Part shown: positions 9,013 to 18,510 of the stretch, piece after piece
Layout of the letters: every line of letters begins with the position of its first letter
Position numbering within the stretch: the first letter of the stretch is position 1
NCBI GenBank assembly: GCA_025057575.1
Contig: JANXBO010000004.1
Coordinates: forward strand, 1 to 64,000
Origin: Candidatus Caldisaccharidevorator malaysiensis
Lineage (GTDB): Bacteria; Armatimonadota; Fervidibacteria; Fervidibacterales; Fervidibacteraceae
DNA: 64,000 nucleotides
Direction of reading: 5' to 3'
The notes under the pieces: generated by a model
What the model was told of the DNA's origin: nothing
The model's database searches: none
Seen by the model: only the letters and a program-made list of their open reading frames with translations
Made by a program: the position numbers and the translations under genes

Positions 9013-10377
9013 ATGAACCTTTTAATGGTCGGGATCAATCATCGGACGGCACCTGTTGAAGTCCGAGAGAAACTGGCTTTTTCGGACGAGAACGTTTCGC
9101 AAGCCTATGCCTATTTTCGGGAAAAAGGCTTTAACGAGATTGTCCTCCTCTCTACTTGCAACAGGACGGAAATTTACCTGACAAGGGCTGAAAAAATCCC
9201 CCTGAAGGTCGTCGCCCGATGGTGGGCAAGTTTCTTTAACCAAGATCCCGAGGAAGTCTTTCCTCACCTTTATCAAAAAGAAGGCGAGGAAGCGGTCCGG
9301 CACCTGTTTCGGGTTGCCTGTGGGCTGGATTCCATGATGCTGGGGGAGACCCAAATTCACGGTCAGGTCCGAGAGGCGTATCAGTTCGCCTTAGAGGGTC
9401 GGTGGGTCGGTCCCTTTTTGGGGGAAGTGTTCCGAAGAGCCCTCAAAGTGGGGCGGAGGGCACGGGCGGAGACGGCCATCAGCAAGGGTGCCCTATCGGT
9501 CGGCGGGGCAGCAGTAGAGTTGGCGAAACGCATCTTTGCGGATCTACGGACCTGCTCCGTTTTGCTCATTGGTGCGGGGAAGATGGGGAAGGATACGGCA
9601 AGGGCGCTCATACGGAGCGGTTGTCGGGACCTTTTGGTGTGCAACAGGACCTTTGAGAAGGCGCTCGCCCTCGCCAATGAACTGGGTGGACAGGTGATTC
9701 CCTTTGAAAGGCTTGCGGAACAATTGATCAGCGCGGACGTGATCATCGCCTCCACCGGTGCCACCCAATACCTGGTCACCCGAGCCACCGTCCAGGAAGC
9801 CGTAACCCAGCGAGGGGGGAGGCCTCTTTTCTTCATTGACATTGCCGTCCCCCGAAACATTGATCCAGAGGTCGGTCGTATAGAAACCGTTTTCCTTTTT
9901 GACATAGATGACTTAGAGAGGATCGTGGACACCTACGTTCAGGAGCGTCAGGGAGAGGTCCAAAAGGTAGAACACTTGATTGAGCAGGAACTCAGCAACT
10001 TCCAAACCTGGCTGGGCGAAAGAAAAGCGAAACCCCTTCTCCTTGCCCTCGTCCATCAGGCGCAAGAAATGAGTCGTCAGGCGGCCGATAATCTTTTTAA
10101 GGAACTCCCTCATCTTTCGGATAAGGAACGTCAGGTGATCCGAGCCAAGATGCACGCGTTGGCGATGCGGTTATTCCATCGCCCCCTCAGCCAGATCAAA
10201 CGCCTCGCCGAAAAGGACGGCTTACTCTCTACCGCTCAGGAACTACTTCTTGACCCAGAATGCGTGGTCAGCGACAAGGTCAAAGAAGACGAGTCGGAAA
10301 AAGGTAAGTCAGAAGAAGTCAGTCACGAGCCCGTTTTCTTTAGGCGTCCTGATAGCAGTCGGGACGGGTTACCATAG
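9013..10377 (+). CDS. hemA: Glutamyl-tRNA reductase
   Basis: 'VGINHRTAPVEVREKLAF', 'LLSTCNRTEIY', 'GLDSMMLGETQIHGQVR'. Confidence 0.96.
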   Translation: MNLLMVGINHRTAPVEVREKLAFSDENVSQAYAYFREKGFNEIVLLSTCNRTEIYLTRAEKIPLKVVARWWASFFNQDPEEVFPHLYQKEGEEAVRHLFRVACGLDSMMLGETQIHGQVREAYQFALEGRWVGPFLGEVFRRALKVGRRARAETAISKGALSVGGAAVELAKRIFADLRTCSVLLIGAGKMGKDTARALIRSGCRDLLVCNRTFEKALALANELGGQVIPFERLAEQLISADVIIASTGATQYLVTRATVQEAVTQRGGRPLFFIDIAVPRNIDPEVGRIETVFLFDIDDLERIVDTYVQERQGEVQKVEHLIEQELSNFQTWLGERKAKPLLLALVHQAQEMSRQAADNLFKELPHLSDKERQVIRAKMHALAMRLFHRPLSQIKRLAEKDGLLSTAQELLLDPECVVSDKVKEDESEKGKSEEVSHEPVFFRRPDSSRDGLP

Positions 10378-10413
10378 CAAAATAGCCACTCGTTTCGGAC
10401 GGAGGGTTTTTTC

Positions 10414-11214
10414 GTGTCCTTCCACTGGTGGCAGATCGGATGGGTTGTTGGCATTTTGTATCTGCTGCTAAGCGGTCTCATTCACTGGGCTTTGTGGAAA
10501 GGAAAAAGGGCACTGCCCGTCTCTGCCCGTTCCTTGACTTTTGCCCTCTTTGTTGTTCACAGCATCCTTTTAGGGGCTCTTTGGCTGATAAAAGGTCTCA
10601 GCCCTGACAGTCCCGAAGAACTGGCGCTGATCCTCAGTTGGTTGATCGTGGGGGTTGTCCTCATCCAATGGATGAAGCAGGAACTGGAAGCACCGTCTGC
10701 CTTTGCGATGCCCATTGCTGGTATTTTGATCGCCTTCGGTGCGACCGGCAATGATGTGTCCCGCTTGCCGCCCCACTTAAGTCGGGAACTATTGGCTCTC
10801 CATATTACCCTTCTGATGGCTGCCTATCTCCTTTTGATGCTGGCATTTAGTTCTGCTGTTGCCTACCTACTGACGCGGGCGTTCCTAAAAAGGAAGCGTC
10901 CCCTTTCCCTCCTTCAACGGTTGCCCCCTCTGGAAGTGACGGATCAGATGACGAGGCGGTGGGTTCTTTTCGGTTTGCCCTTTCTCATTGCCGGAATGCT
11001 GGTCGGTTTCCTTTGGGCAAAAGCGGAGGGTCGGTCTGCCTGGTCGGACCCCAAGGTGAGCCTGTCGGTCCTGACCCTCCTTCTCTTTCTGGGCTACCTT
11101 CACGGACGATGGGTTCGCCGTTGGGAGCCGACCATTGCCCACATCTTCATCATCGTCGGTTGCGGCGCTCTCTTAATCACCTTCCTCGTCGCCCAACACA
11201 CCCTCGCCCTGTGA
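10414..11214 (+). CDS. HemX/CcsA-like cytochrome c assembly membrane protein
   Basis: Multi-TM ORF after hemA; 'LALHITLLMAAYLLLMLAFSSAVAYLL' and 'RRWVLFGLPFLIAGMLVGFLWA' typical of CcsA/HemX; GTG start. Confidence 0.8.
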   Translation: MSFHWWQIGWVVGILYLLLSGLIHWALWKGKRALPVSARSLTFALFVVHSILLGALWLIKGLSPDSPEELALILSWLIVGVVLIQWMKQELEAPSAFAMPIAGILIAFGATGNDVSRLPPHLSRELLALHITLLMAAYLLLMLAFSSAVAYLLTRAFLKRKRPLSLLQRLPPLEVTDQMTRRWVLFGLPFLIAGMLVGFLWAKAEGRSAWSDPKVSLSVLTLLLFLGYLHGRWVRRWEPTIAHIFIIVGCGALLITFLVAQHTLAL

Positions 11215-11297
11215 CTGAGTTCGGAAAAATCCCTATCAGCCCATTGACGGAAGTAACGGAAAACAGCAAAATCAGACCACTTGTGGAGGTTTTTTAA

Positions 11298-12293
11298 ATG
11301 AGGGAAAACAAACTGCGCCGTATCATCCTGGCGGCGCCCAGAGGTTTTTGTGCCGGTGTCGTGCGTGCCATTGAAATCGTTGAGAAGTGCCTGGAACTTT
11401 TCCCGCCCCCGCTCTACGTGCGCAAGGAGATCGTTCACAACCAGTTCGTCGTCAACTCGTTCCGTCAGCGAGGGGTCATTTTTGTCAATGAACTGGATGA
11501 AGTTCCCGATGGCGCCACGGTGATTTTCAGTGCTCACGGGGTCTCCCCTGCTGTCCGAGAGACGGCTCGGCAAAAAAGGCTGCGGACGATAGATGCCACC
11601 TGCCCTCTGGTCACCAAGGTGCACTTGGAAGCACTGCGCCTCGCCCAGCAGGGATACAGCATCATTCTCATCGGGCACCGCGGGCACGAGGAGGTGGAAG
11701 GGACCCTTGGGGAAGCCCCCGAATGCACCTATTTGGTGGAGACGGTGGAGGATGTCCAAGCCCTTGAAGTGCCCAATCCGCAAAAAGTTGCTTACCTCAC
11801 TCAGACGACCCTGAGTTTGTGGGACACTCAAGACATTGTGGCCGCTCTCAAGAAGAAATTTCCCCAACTGGTCGGACCCAAGACCGATGACATTTGCTAT
11901 GCCACGCAAAACCGGCAGTTAGCGGTCCGTCAACTGGCGGAAAAGGTGGATGTGGTCCTGGTGATCGGTTCCGCCAATAGTTCCAACAGCCAGCGACTGA
12001 AAGAGGTAGCGCAGATGGCGGGGACAAGGTCCTACCTGATTGACGGTCCAGAGGATATCAAGGACGAATGGCTGGACGGAGTGGAAACGGTTGGCATCAC
12101 CTCCGGAGCCTCCGCTCCCGAGACGTTGGTGGAAGAGGTCATCGCCTATCTGAAAGCAAAAGGTGCTCAAGAGGTTGAGGAACTGATCCTAACGGAAGAG
12201 AGAGTCCAATTTACCCTTCCGCCGGAACTTCGGCAACGGCTCTCTGAAAGTTCGGCAGTAGACGAAGACCTTCCTGTCCGATCGTCACTGTAA
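11298..12293 (+). CDS. ispH: 4-hydroxy-3-methylbut-2-enyl diphosphate reductase
   Basis: 'APRGFCAGVVRAIEIV', 'HNQFVV', 'SAHGVSP', 'IDATCPLVTKVH', 'TSGASAPETLVEEV'. Confidence 0.95.
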   Translation: MRENKLRRIILAAPRGFCAGVVRAIEIVEKCLELFPPPLYVRKEIVHNQFVVNSFRQRGVIFVNELDEVPDGATVIFSAHGVSPAVRETARQKRLRTIDATCPLVTKVHLEALRLAQQGYSIILIGHRGHEEVEGTLGEAPECTYLVETVEDVQALEVPNPQKVAYLTQTTLSLWDTQDIVAALKKKFPQLVGPKTDDICYATQNRQLAVRQLAEKVDVVLVIGSANSSNSQRLKEVAQMAGTRSYLIDGPEDIKDEWLDGVETVGITSGASAPETLVEEVIAYLKAKGAQEVEELILTEERVQFTLPPELRQRLSESSAVDEDLPVRSSL

Positions 12294-12326
12294 ACCTGCG
12301 ATCGTTCTTTAGCAGTTGTTCTGTCA

Positions 12327-13163
12327 TTGTGGGGGGTGATGAGAGCGGTGATCCTGCTCGCTTGTGATGCCGGCAACACCAACATCACCGTTGGTCTATT
12401 TGACACAAAGCAGTGGTCGCCGGCACCGGCTTCGGGACACCTTTTTCCCAGACTGATCGGTTCGTGGCGGGTTCAAACAGACCTTCATCGGACGGCGGAT
12501 GAGACCTTTGGCATTCTTCTTCCCCTCTTTTATTGGTATAACATTGCGATCACCGATGTGGGAGCAGTCGTCCTGTGCAGCGTCGTGCCACCGGTCACGA
12601 CCTCTCTCAGTGAAATGGCGAGGAGATTCTTCAAGTCGGAGCCTCTTATCGTTACCGGCGATTTGGAGTTGGACATCGTGAACGCTTACGAGCCGCCGCA
12701 AGCGGTAGGGGCGGATCGGCTGGTCAATGCCATTGCCGCCCGCCATCTTTACGGGCTACCTGCTATCGTCGTGGACTTTGGAACGGCGACCACTTTTGAT
12801 GCCATATCGGCTCAAGGGGTTTACTTAGGTGGTGCCATCGCCCCGGGGATCACTTTGGCTGCCGATCTGCTCTTTCAAAGAACGGCTCAACTGCCTCGGG
12901 TCGCTTTGACAATTCCGTCCCGTCCTATTGGCCGGAATACGATGGAATCGATCCAGTCCGGTCTCCTTTTAGGCTATGGTGGGCTTGTCAAAGAGATTGT
13001 CGGACTCTTTATCAAGGAGTTAGGTCCTGATACGAAAGTGATCGCTACCGGCGGGCTGGCGCCGTTGATGGCTCCCCTTATTGGACCGCTAACGGATGTC
13101 AATACCGAAATGACTTTGCAGGGCTTGGGAATCATCTGGGCACAGAAGAACCGTATTCGTTAA
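12327..13163 (+). CDS. coaX: Type III pantothenate kinase
   Basis: 'LLACDAGNTNITVGLF', 'GADRLVNAIAA', 'VVDFGTATTFDAIS', 'GGAIAPGI'. Confidence 0.93.
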   Translation: MWGVMRAVILLACDAGNTNITVGLFDTKQWSPAPASGHLFPRLIGSWRVQTDLHRTADETFGILLPLFYWYNIAITDVGAVVLCSVVPPVTTSLSEMARRFFKSEPLIVTGDLELDIVNAYEPPQAVGADRLVNAIAARHLYGLPAIVVDFGTATTFDAISAQGVYLGGAIAPGITLAADLLFQRTAQLPRVALTIPSRPIGRNTMESIQSGLLLGYGGLVKEIVGLFIKELGPDTKVIATGGLAPLMAPLIGPLTDVNTEMTLQGLGIIWAQKNRIR

Positions 13164-13165
13164 GG

Positions 13166-14446
13166 TCAGGACGATAAGCGCCTCGTCTCGTAACGGAGTC
13201 TCTTGGTTCCCGTCGGGGTTAGGTCCTCTCCCCGCTCCAAGCGGTCAGCTTCTCGCTGGGCTTCTTGAGCGAGACCCGATTCCCCAAGGTTCAAGAGACG
13301 GGTAGCTGCCTGGCGGAGCAGGCGGGTTGCTGTCCCCCGGTCGCCTGCCCGAGCCGCTTCTAAGGCTCTCGTCTGCAACTGATGGGCGGTTACCTTCTCC
13401 ACCAACCGCATCATTTCGGCGTCTACTTTCTGTGCCTGAGCCGGATCGGCAACGAATTCCACGACCACATCCTGACGAACCTTCTCCTCTTTCTGATCGC
13501 TCGTCCGGCGATGGGATACCTCCACTTGACAGATGCGAAACAGTCCTTTGGGCTTCTTCGCAACGGTCAACTCCATTAAGACGGACTGACCCTCGTCCCT
13601 TTCCAAATCGCCCAAAGAAACTTGGATGTCCCGGTCGGAAAGGTTTTTGGGGCTCAGCGCCCCGATGAGGGGTCGGACTCTCCAGACCCGCCGCGGCGTG
13701 ACGCCCGCCGAGAGGCGGACCGTCAAAAAGGCGTCTCGGGCAACGACCTTCTTGGCGCCGGAAACGACTCTCTGGAAGAAGTCCACGATCTTATCGGGCT
13801 GGTCTATGAACTCGGAAAACCCACCCGCACTAGAGGTGATCGCTGCCATGTCATCCAAAAACTCTTCGTTCCAGTCCTCACCAAGTCCGAAAGCGATCAA
13901 CGGGATCTTCTTTTCGGCTAACTGGCGGGCAAGGTCTCGGCACTGCGCCTCATCGCCGTAAGTTTGCCCGTCCGTCAAGAGAATCATCCGGTTAACCCGA
14001 TCTGGTGAATAGTTTTTCAAAAGTTCCGAAAGCGCCCTTTCTATGCCGAGACTAATGTGGGTGCCGCCCCGATCGGTGATCTGATCTACCTTTCTTTTCA
14101 ACTCGTTTCTATTCACAACGGGGGCTGCCGGTGCCAAGACCTCTACTTGATCATCAAAAATCACAATGGTCACAATGTCATCGCTGTCCAACCCATCCAA
14201 AGCCAGTTTGACAGCCTCTCTTAGGTAGCGCACCTTTTCCCCTGCCATTGAGCCACTGCGGTCCAAGACAAAAGCCACGTTGACGGGACCCGCCCCACCG
14301 ATCCCTTCTCCAATGGGAATGATCTCTGCCAGAGCGTACACCACCTGGGGTCCCTGATCTGCCAGCATTTTCTCTCTTGCTAGCCGGCAAGATAATTTGA
14401 CCGATTCGCTCATCTTTGGATTCTCCCTTCCGTCTCGGGTGCTCAA
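13166..14446 (-). CDS. VWA domain-containing protein
   Basis: MIDAS 'FVLDRSGSMAGEKV', VWA continuation 'RMILLTDGQTYGDE'. Confidence 0.88.
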   Translation of the reverse strand: MSTRDGRENPKMSESVKLSCRLAREKMLADQGPQVVYALAEIIPIGEGIGGAGPVNVAFVLDRSGSMAGEKVRYLREAVKLALDGLDSDDIVTIVIFDDQVEVLAPAAPVVNRNELKRKVDQITDRGGTHISLGIERALSELLKNYSPDRVNRMILLTDGQTYGDEAQCRDLARQLAEKKIPLIAFGLGEDWNEEFLDDMAAITSSAGGFSEFIDQPDKIVDFFQRVVSGAKKVVARDAFLTVRLSAGVTPRRVWRVRPLIGALSPKNLSDRDIQVSLGDLERDEGQSVLMELTVAKKPKGLFRICQVEVSHRRTSDQKEEKVRQDVVVEFVADPAQAQKVDAEMMRLVEKVTAHQLQTRALEAARAGDRGTATRLLRQAATRLLNLGESGLAQEAQREADRLERGEDLTPTGTKRLRYETRRLSS

Positions 14447-14530
14447 CCAAAACGGTCATTGACAGCCGAATCTCCAGTCATAAACTATAAGGGAACGCGA
14501 AAGGGATGGACAGGGAGGAGGTGTCGGTCA

Positions 14531-14671
14531 TTGAGGAAAGGACAGACCTTGGTGGAACTGGCATTATTGCTGGCGTTTGTTTTCCTGGTGGCGGTTGCTG
14601 CCCTAACGGCTTTCAGCCTAACCCTTGGCAACAGTTGGAACACCTATGTCAACACCCTCCCAATGCAATAG
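14531..14671 (+). CDS. Small Flp/TadE-like prepilin (46 aa)
   Basis: MRKGQTLVELALLLAFVFLVAVAALTAFSLTLGNSWNTYVNTLPMQ; TTG at 14531 preceded by GGGAGGAGGTG; basic leader, G|QTLVE cleavage-like site, hydrophobic helix. Confidence 0.5.
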   Translation: MRKGQTLVELALLLAFVFLVAVAALTAFSLTLGNSWNTYVNTLPMQ

Positions 14672-14944
14672 GGAAATGTCCTTAAGGAACATCGGCTGCT
14701 ATTGGGGTTTCAGGGGGGATGGTGGCAGTAACGTCTTTCTCCTTTTTCACAGGAAGCCCTGCTACTCTCCCGGGGGATAAGGTCTTTATCCTGCAACGAG
14801 TCGGCAATTAGGGACCAACGTCATCCGCGTCATCCCCATCATCCATTGACGAAAAATCCATCGGCCAAAACGTGATCAATTTCAGTTGTTTTAAGCCAAT
14901 GTTCTCTGATCGTCCCCTGCTTACCTTAGGGACAAAGGGGATTG

Positions 14945-14975
14945 CCAAAAAACCGCCTGATTTGAGGCGGTTGGA
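14945..14975 (-). terminator. Rho-independent terminator for the minus-strand ABC ATPase gene
   Basis: AACCGCCT-gattt-gAGGCGGTT stem; on the minus strand it is followed by a T run. Confidence 0.75.
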
Positions 14976-14986
14976 GCAACGCCCTC

Positions 14987-16507
14987 TCAGACGGTGAGAT
15001 GTCCGCCGGTGGCGTAAAACATTACTTGCTCTTCCGTAACGCCTTTACCGAACTGGGCAGCGACCTGCCCGTGATGGAGAACGACGATTCGGTCGGCTAA
15101 TGAAAGGACCTCGGGCAACTCGGAAGAGGAGAACAGAACGGCAACTTTTTCCCGATGAGCCATATGGCGGATGAACCGGTAAAGTTCTGCCCGAGCACTG
15201 ACATCCACCCCCCTCGTCGGTTCATCCAAGAGCAGAACCCGAGGTCGGACCAAAAGCCAGCGGCTCAACAGAACCTTTTGCTGATTGCCCCCAGAAAGGG
15301 TCGTGACCGGTGCTGATGGAACCGCAGGCTGGATCTGAAGCCGTTCGTAGGCTTCCCTTACGCCGTTTTCCTCTCGCTCCCTATGGATGATCTGAAAAGG
15401 AGAGAACTTTGGCAGTGCTGCTAACGAAACATTGTGACCAGCGGTCATCGTGAGAATTAATCCCGTTACTTTTCGGTCTTCCGTCACCAGTCCGATCCCG
15501 TTTCTAATGGCGTGGGCGGGGCTGGTCGGAAAGTAGGGTGCACCGCGCACGAAGATCTGACCGTCCTCCATCAGCCCTGGTGAAGAGCCGAAAAGGGTCA
15601 GAAGAAGTTCCGATCGACCCGCACCCAAGAGACCGAAGAGACCGACGATCTCCCCCTCATGCACGGTCAAATGAATCGCCTTTAAGAGCCAACGATCGGG
15701 GTTGGACCGGTCCCGAACCCACAGGTTTTTAACCTCAAGGGCAGGATTCCCTTCCCCTTGCACCGCCTCCTCCTCAATTTCGCCGACCTCCCTGCCGACC
15801 ATCATCGTCACGATCTGGCGGGGATCGGCGTCGGCAGTCATCACCGTTCCCACCCGCTTCCCGTCTCTCAAAACGGTGATCCGGTCGCTGATGGCGAAAA
15901 CCTCTCGCAGCCGGTGGGAGACATAGAGGACCGTCACGCCGGTTTCCTTCAAACTTCGGATAATTTCGTAGAGTTTCAGTGTTTCCGCTTCCGTTAAGGC
16001 AGAGGTGGGCTCATCCATTATCAAGATTCGGGCATTCTGAGAGAGCGCCTTAGCGATCTCGCACATCTGCTGCTTGCCGACCGGCAAATCGCTCACTCTG
16101 GCGTCAGGGTTTATGGTCGGGTCCAGTAAGGAGAGAATTTGGGTGGCGCCCTCTCGCATTTTCCGATAATCCACCAAACCCAATCCTCTCGTCGGTTCCC
16201 TGCCCAAAAAGATATTCTCGCTGACGGTCATTGCCGGAACAAGGTTCAGTTCCTGATAGATCACGGCGATGCCCCAACGAATGGCTTCCCGAGGCGATCT
16301 GAGATGGACGGGATAACCGTCTATGGTAATCGTTCCCTCATAATCGGGGTAGACACCGCCCAGGATTTTCATTAAGGTGGATTTTCCAGCACCGTTCTGT
16401 CCGACGATGGCGTGGACCTCTCCCTTTTTTGCTTCAAAATCCACTCCGTCAAGAGCAAGGACTCCAGGAAAGCGCTTCGTAATTCTCCTCATTTCCAAAA
16501 ACGCCAC
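14987..16507 (-). CDS. Sugar ABC transporter ATP-binding protein (RbsA/MglA type, two ATPase domains)
   Basis: Two ATPase domains: 'GQNGAGKSTLMKIL', 'LPVGKQQMCEIAKAL', 'LLDEPTRGVDVSARAE', 'LSGGNQQKVLLSRWL'. Confidence 0.93.
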   Translation of the reverse strand: MAFLEMRRITKRFPGVLALDGVDFEAKKGEVHAIVGQNGAGKSTLMKILGGVYPDYEGTITIDGYPVHLRSPREAIRWGIAVIYQELNLVPAMTVSENIFLGREPTRGLGLVDYRKMREGATQILSLLDPTINPDARVSDLPVGKQQMCEIAKALSQNARILIMDEPTSALTEAETLKLYEIIRSLKETGVTVLYVSHRLREVFAISDRITVLRDGKRVGTVMTADADPRQIVTMMVGREVGEIEEEAVQGEGNPALEVKNLWVRDRSNPDRWLLKAIHLTVHEGEIVGLFGLLGAGRSELLLTLFGSSPGLMEDGQIFVRGAPYFPTSPAHAIRNGIGLVTEDRKVTGLILTMTAGHNVSLAALPKFSPFQIIHREREENGVREAYERLQIQPAVPSAPVTTLSGGNQQKVLLSRWLLVRPRVLLLDEPTRGVDVSARAELYRFIRHMAHREKVAVLFSSSELPEVLSLADRIVVLHHGQVAAQFGKGVTEEQVMFYATGGHLTV

Positions 16508-16543
16508 GACGGACCGTTGCCTCCTTTAACCAAACGGTCGCCG

Positions 16544-17332
16544 ATGACCCCTACAATTTTTGCGGTGACCTTTTTGCTGAGAAGGACTTTTCTCCACTTT
16601 ACCCAGATTGGGGAGCGCCGGGAACGGCATCTGTGGCGGATGGGTTTCTTGCAATGGGAGGATCTGCTGAGAGGACCACTTCTGTCGGAATACCGGTCCG
16701 CTTGGTCTCTTTGGGTGACGGAGGCAGAACTATCGGCAGATGCATTGGAAAAGGGCGACGCTTCCTTTTTCGCCGCTCGGCTGCCCCGACAAAGTTGGTG
16801 GCGGGCAGTTCCTGAATTTGCTCACAAGACCCTTTTCTTGGACATTGAAACGACGGGGCTCTTTTCCTCTGACGCCATCACTCTGGTCGGCATTTACGAC
16901 GGGAAGGAATATCTTTCTTTTGTTCGCCGAGACGATTGGGAGGAGTTAAGGGAGAGATTGGGATCGGCTGCGATCCTCGTCACTTACAACGGCACTAACT
17001 TTGATTTGCCGATTCTAAGAGACGCCTTCCCTGACTGGTCGTTTCCTCCTCTTCACATAGACTTGTGTCCTCTCCTTCGGAGGCTGGGCTATCGGGGCGG
17101 GTTGAAAGGGGTGGAACGGCAATTGGGGCTGGTCCGAAGTGACGAGACCGCCTCTCTGACCGGTCTGGATGCGGTTCGTTTGTGGTGGCGTTGGGTTGAC
17201 TATGGGGATAGCAAGGCGTTGGACCTTTTAATCCGTTACAACAGGGAAGATGTGGTTCATTTAGAGCCGCTGTTGGTAAAGGCTTACACGATCCTGTGGG
17301 AGCAGACCTATCGGGAAGGAGAAAACAGATGA
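16544..17332 (+). CDS. Ribonuclease H-like domain protein (YprB family)
   Basis: 'TLFLDIETTGLFSSDAITLVGIYDG', 'LVTYNGTNFDLPILRDAF', 'YNREDVVHLEPL'; start moved to ATG 16544 to avoid overlap with the ABC gene. Confidence 0.85.
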   Translation: MTPTIFAVTFLLRRTFLHFTQIGERRERHLWRMGFLQWEDLLRGPLLSEYRSAWSLWVTEAELSADALEKGDASFFAARLPRQSWWRAVPEFAHKTLFLDIETTGLFSSDAITLVGIYDGKEYLSFVRRDDWEELRERLGSAAILVTYNGTNFDLPILRDAFPDWSFPPLHIDLCPLLRRLGYRGGLKGVERQLGLVRSDETASLTGLDAVRLWWRWVDYGDSKALDLLIRYNREDVVHLEPLLVKAYTILWEQTYREGENR

Positions 17333-18501
17333 AGGTGGCGGTTGCGTGGAAGTGGGCGTGCGTGTTGGCTCTAATAGTAGACTTCGGAGGTGGTTTAACT
17401 TCGGTATCCGTGCCGGTGTTGGCGGTCCATTTAGGTGCTAGCCCGACTCAGGTCGGTTTTATCGGAGCCGTCGGATCAGCCTGCTACACTTTTTTTTGCC
17501 TGACCAGTTATCTCTGGACGGACCGGTGGGGTCGGCGCAACAGCATTTTCCTCGGGAGCATCCTGGTCACCCTTGCTTGCCTGATTTTGGCGGGCGTCTC
17601 TTTGCAGTCTTATCTGTTGCCCCTGGCACTGATGAACTGTTTTTTGGGTGTCAGTTATGCTTTCTTTTGGCCAGCCACACAGGCGACGGCTGGCGTCGGG
17701 GTGCCGCCGTCTCAACTCATCTCCGTTCTCCGCTGGTATAACCTTGCTTGGAGTGGTGGGAGAATGGTCGGAACTGGTATTGCTGGTTTTCTTTTCCTTC
17801 AGCACCCAGCCCTTCCATTTCTGACCGCCGCTCTTGCCAGTGGTTTGGCGGCTTTCCTGGCAACCAATCCGGTGACGGATCAGCCGACCAAGCAGAAACT
17901 TGTGGACGCATCCCATTCTTCCTTTTCGGGCGCTTCGGTCAGTCCCCTGCTGGTTACTTCTGGTCAATTAGGCAACCTGATCCGTGCCGTTTCCGTTATG
18001 GGGATTACCGTTTTGTTCCCCAAATTGGCGAAAACCTGGGGATGGGCGGAGCATCTGGTCAGTGGTCTTCTCTTCTGGATCTTTTTAGGTCACACAGCGG
18101 GCTTTTTTCTCGCCCCCTATCTCATCCGAAATGTCGGATGGTCCTGGGTTCAAGGTTGCAAACTGGTCATCGCCATTATGACCGCTCTTGTCGGTTTTTT
18201 GACAAGTCCCTTTTTTCTGACCGGTATCTTCTTCGTTATCGGTCTCTTTGCCTCGTGGGCGACGACCTTGAGTTTGTATCTCTCTATTTCCAGCCAGGGG
18301 AAGAGCGTTCGGGGAAGTGCCCGCCACGAGGCGTCTGTAGGAGCGGGAGCAGCCGGTGGACCGATCATTGGGGGGTTCTTAATGGAGCAATTTAGCCCTC
18401 AGGTGGCTTTTTTTCTTCCGTATCTGCTAACCGTTTTTCTCTTCCTTTGGGACGGCTATTGGCTGAGGAAGGAAGAAAGGTTGCCCTCTCTTTCGCGTTA
18501 A
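17329..18501 (+). CDS. MFS transporter
   Basis: ~12 TM, 'GFIGAVGSACYTFFCLTSYLWTDRWGRRNSIFLGS' motif A-like. Confidence 0.88.
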   Translation: MKVAVAWKWACVLALIVDFGGGLTSVSVPVLAVHLGASPTQVGFIGAVGSACYTFFCLTSYLWTDRWGRRNSIFLGSILVTLACLILAGVSLQSYLLPLALMNCFLGVSYAFFWPATQATAGVGVPPSQLISVLRWYNLAWSGGRMVGTGIAGFLFLQHPALPFLTAALASGLAAFLATNPVTDQPTKQKLVDASHSSFSGASVSPLLVTSGQLGNLIRAVSVMGITVLFPKLAKTWGWAEHLVSGLLFWIFLGHTAGFFLAPYLIRNVGWSWVQGCKLVIAIMTALVGFLTSPFFLTGIFFVIGLFASWATTLSLYLSISSQGKSVRGSARHEASVGAGAAGGPIIGGFLMEQFSPQVAFFLPYLLTVFLFLWDGYWLRKEERLPSLSR

Positions 18502-18510
18502 CCTTATTAG

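Noticed and set aside
11100-11909. 269-aa minus-strand ORF opposite hemX-like/ispH
   Set aside because: Antisense to ispH with all motifs intact; no RBS or domain support.
17748-18395. 215-aa plus-strand ORF in another frame of the MFS gene
   Set aside because: Ser/Arg/Pro-rich frame-shifted reading; the MFS frame is intact.
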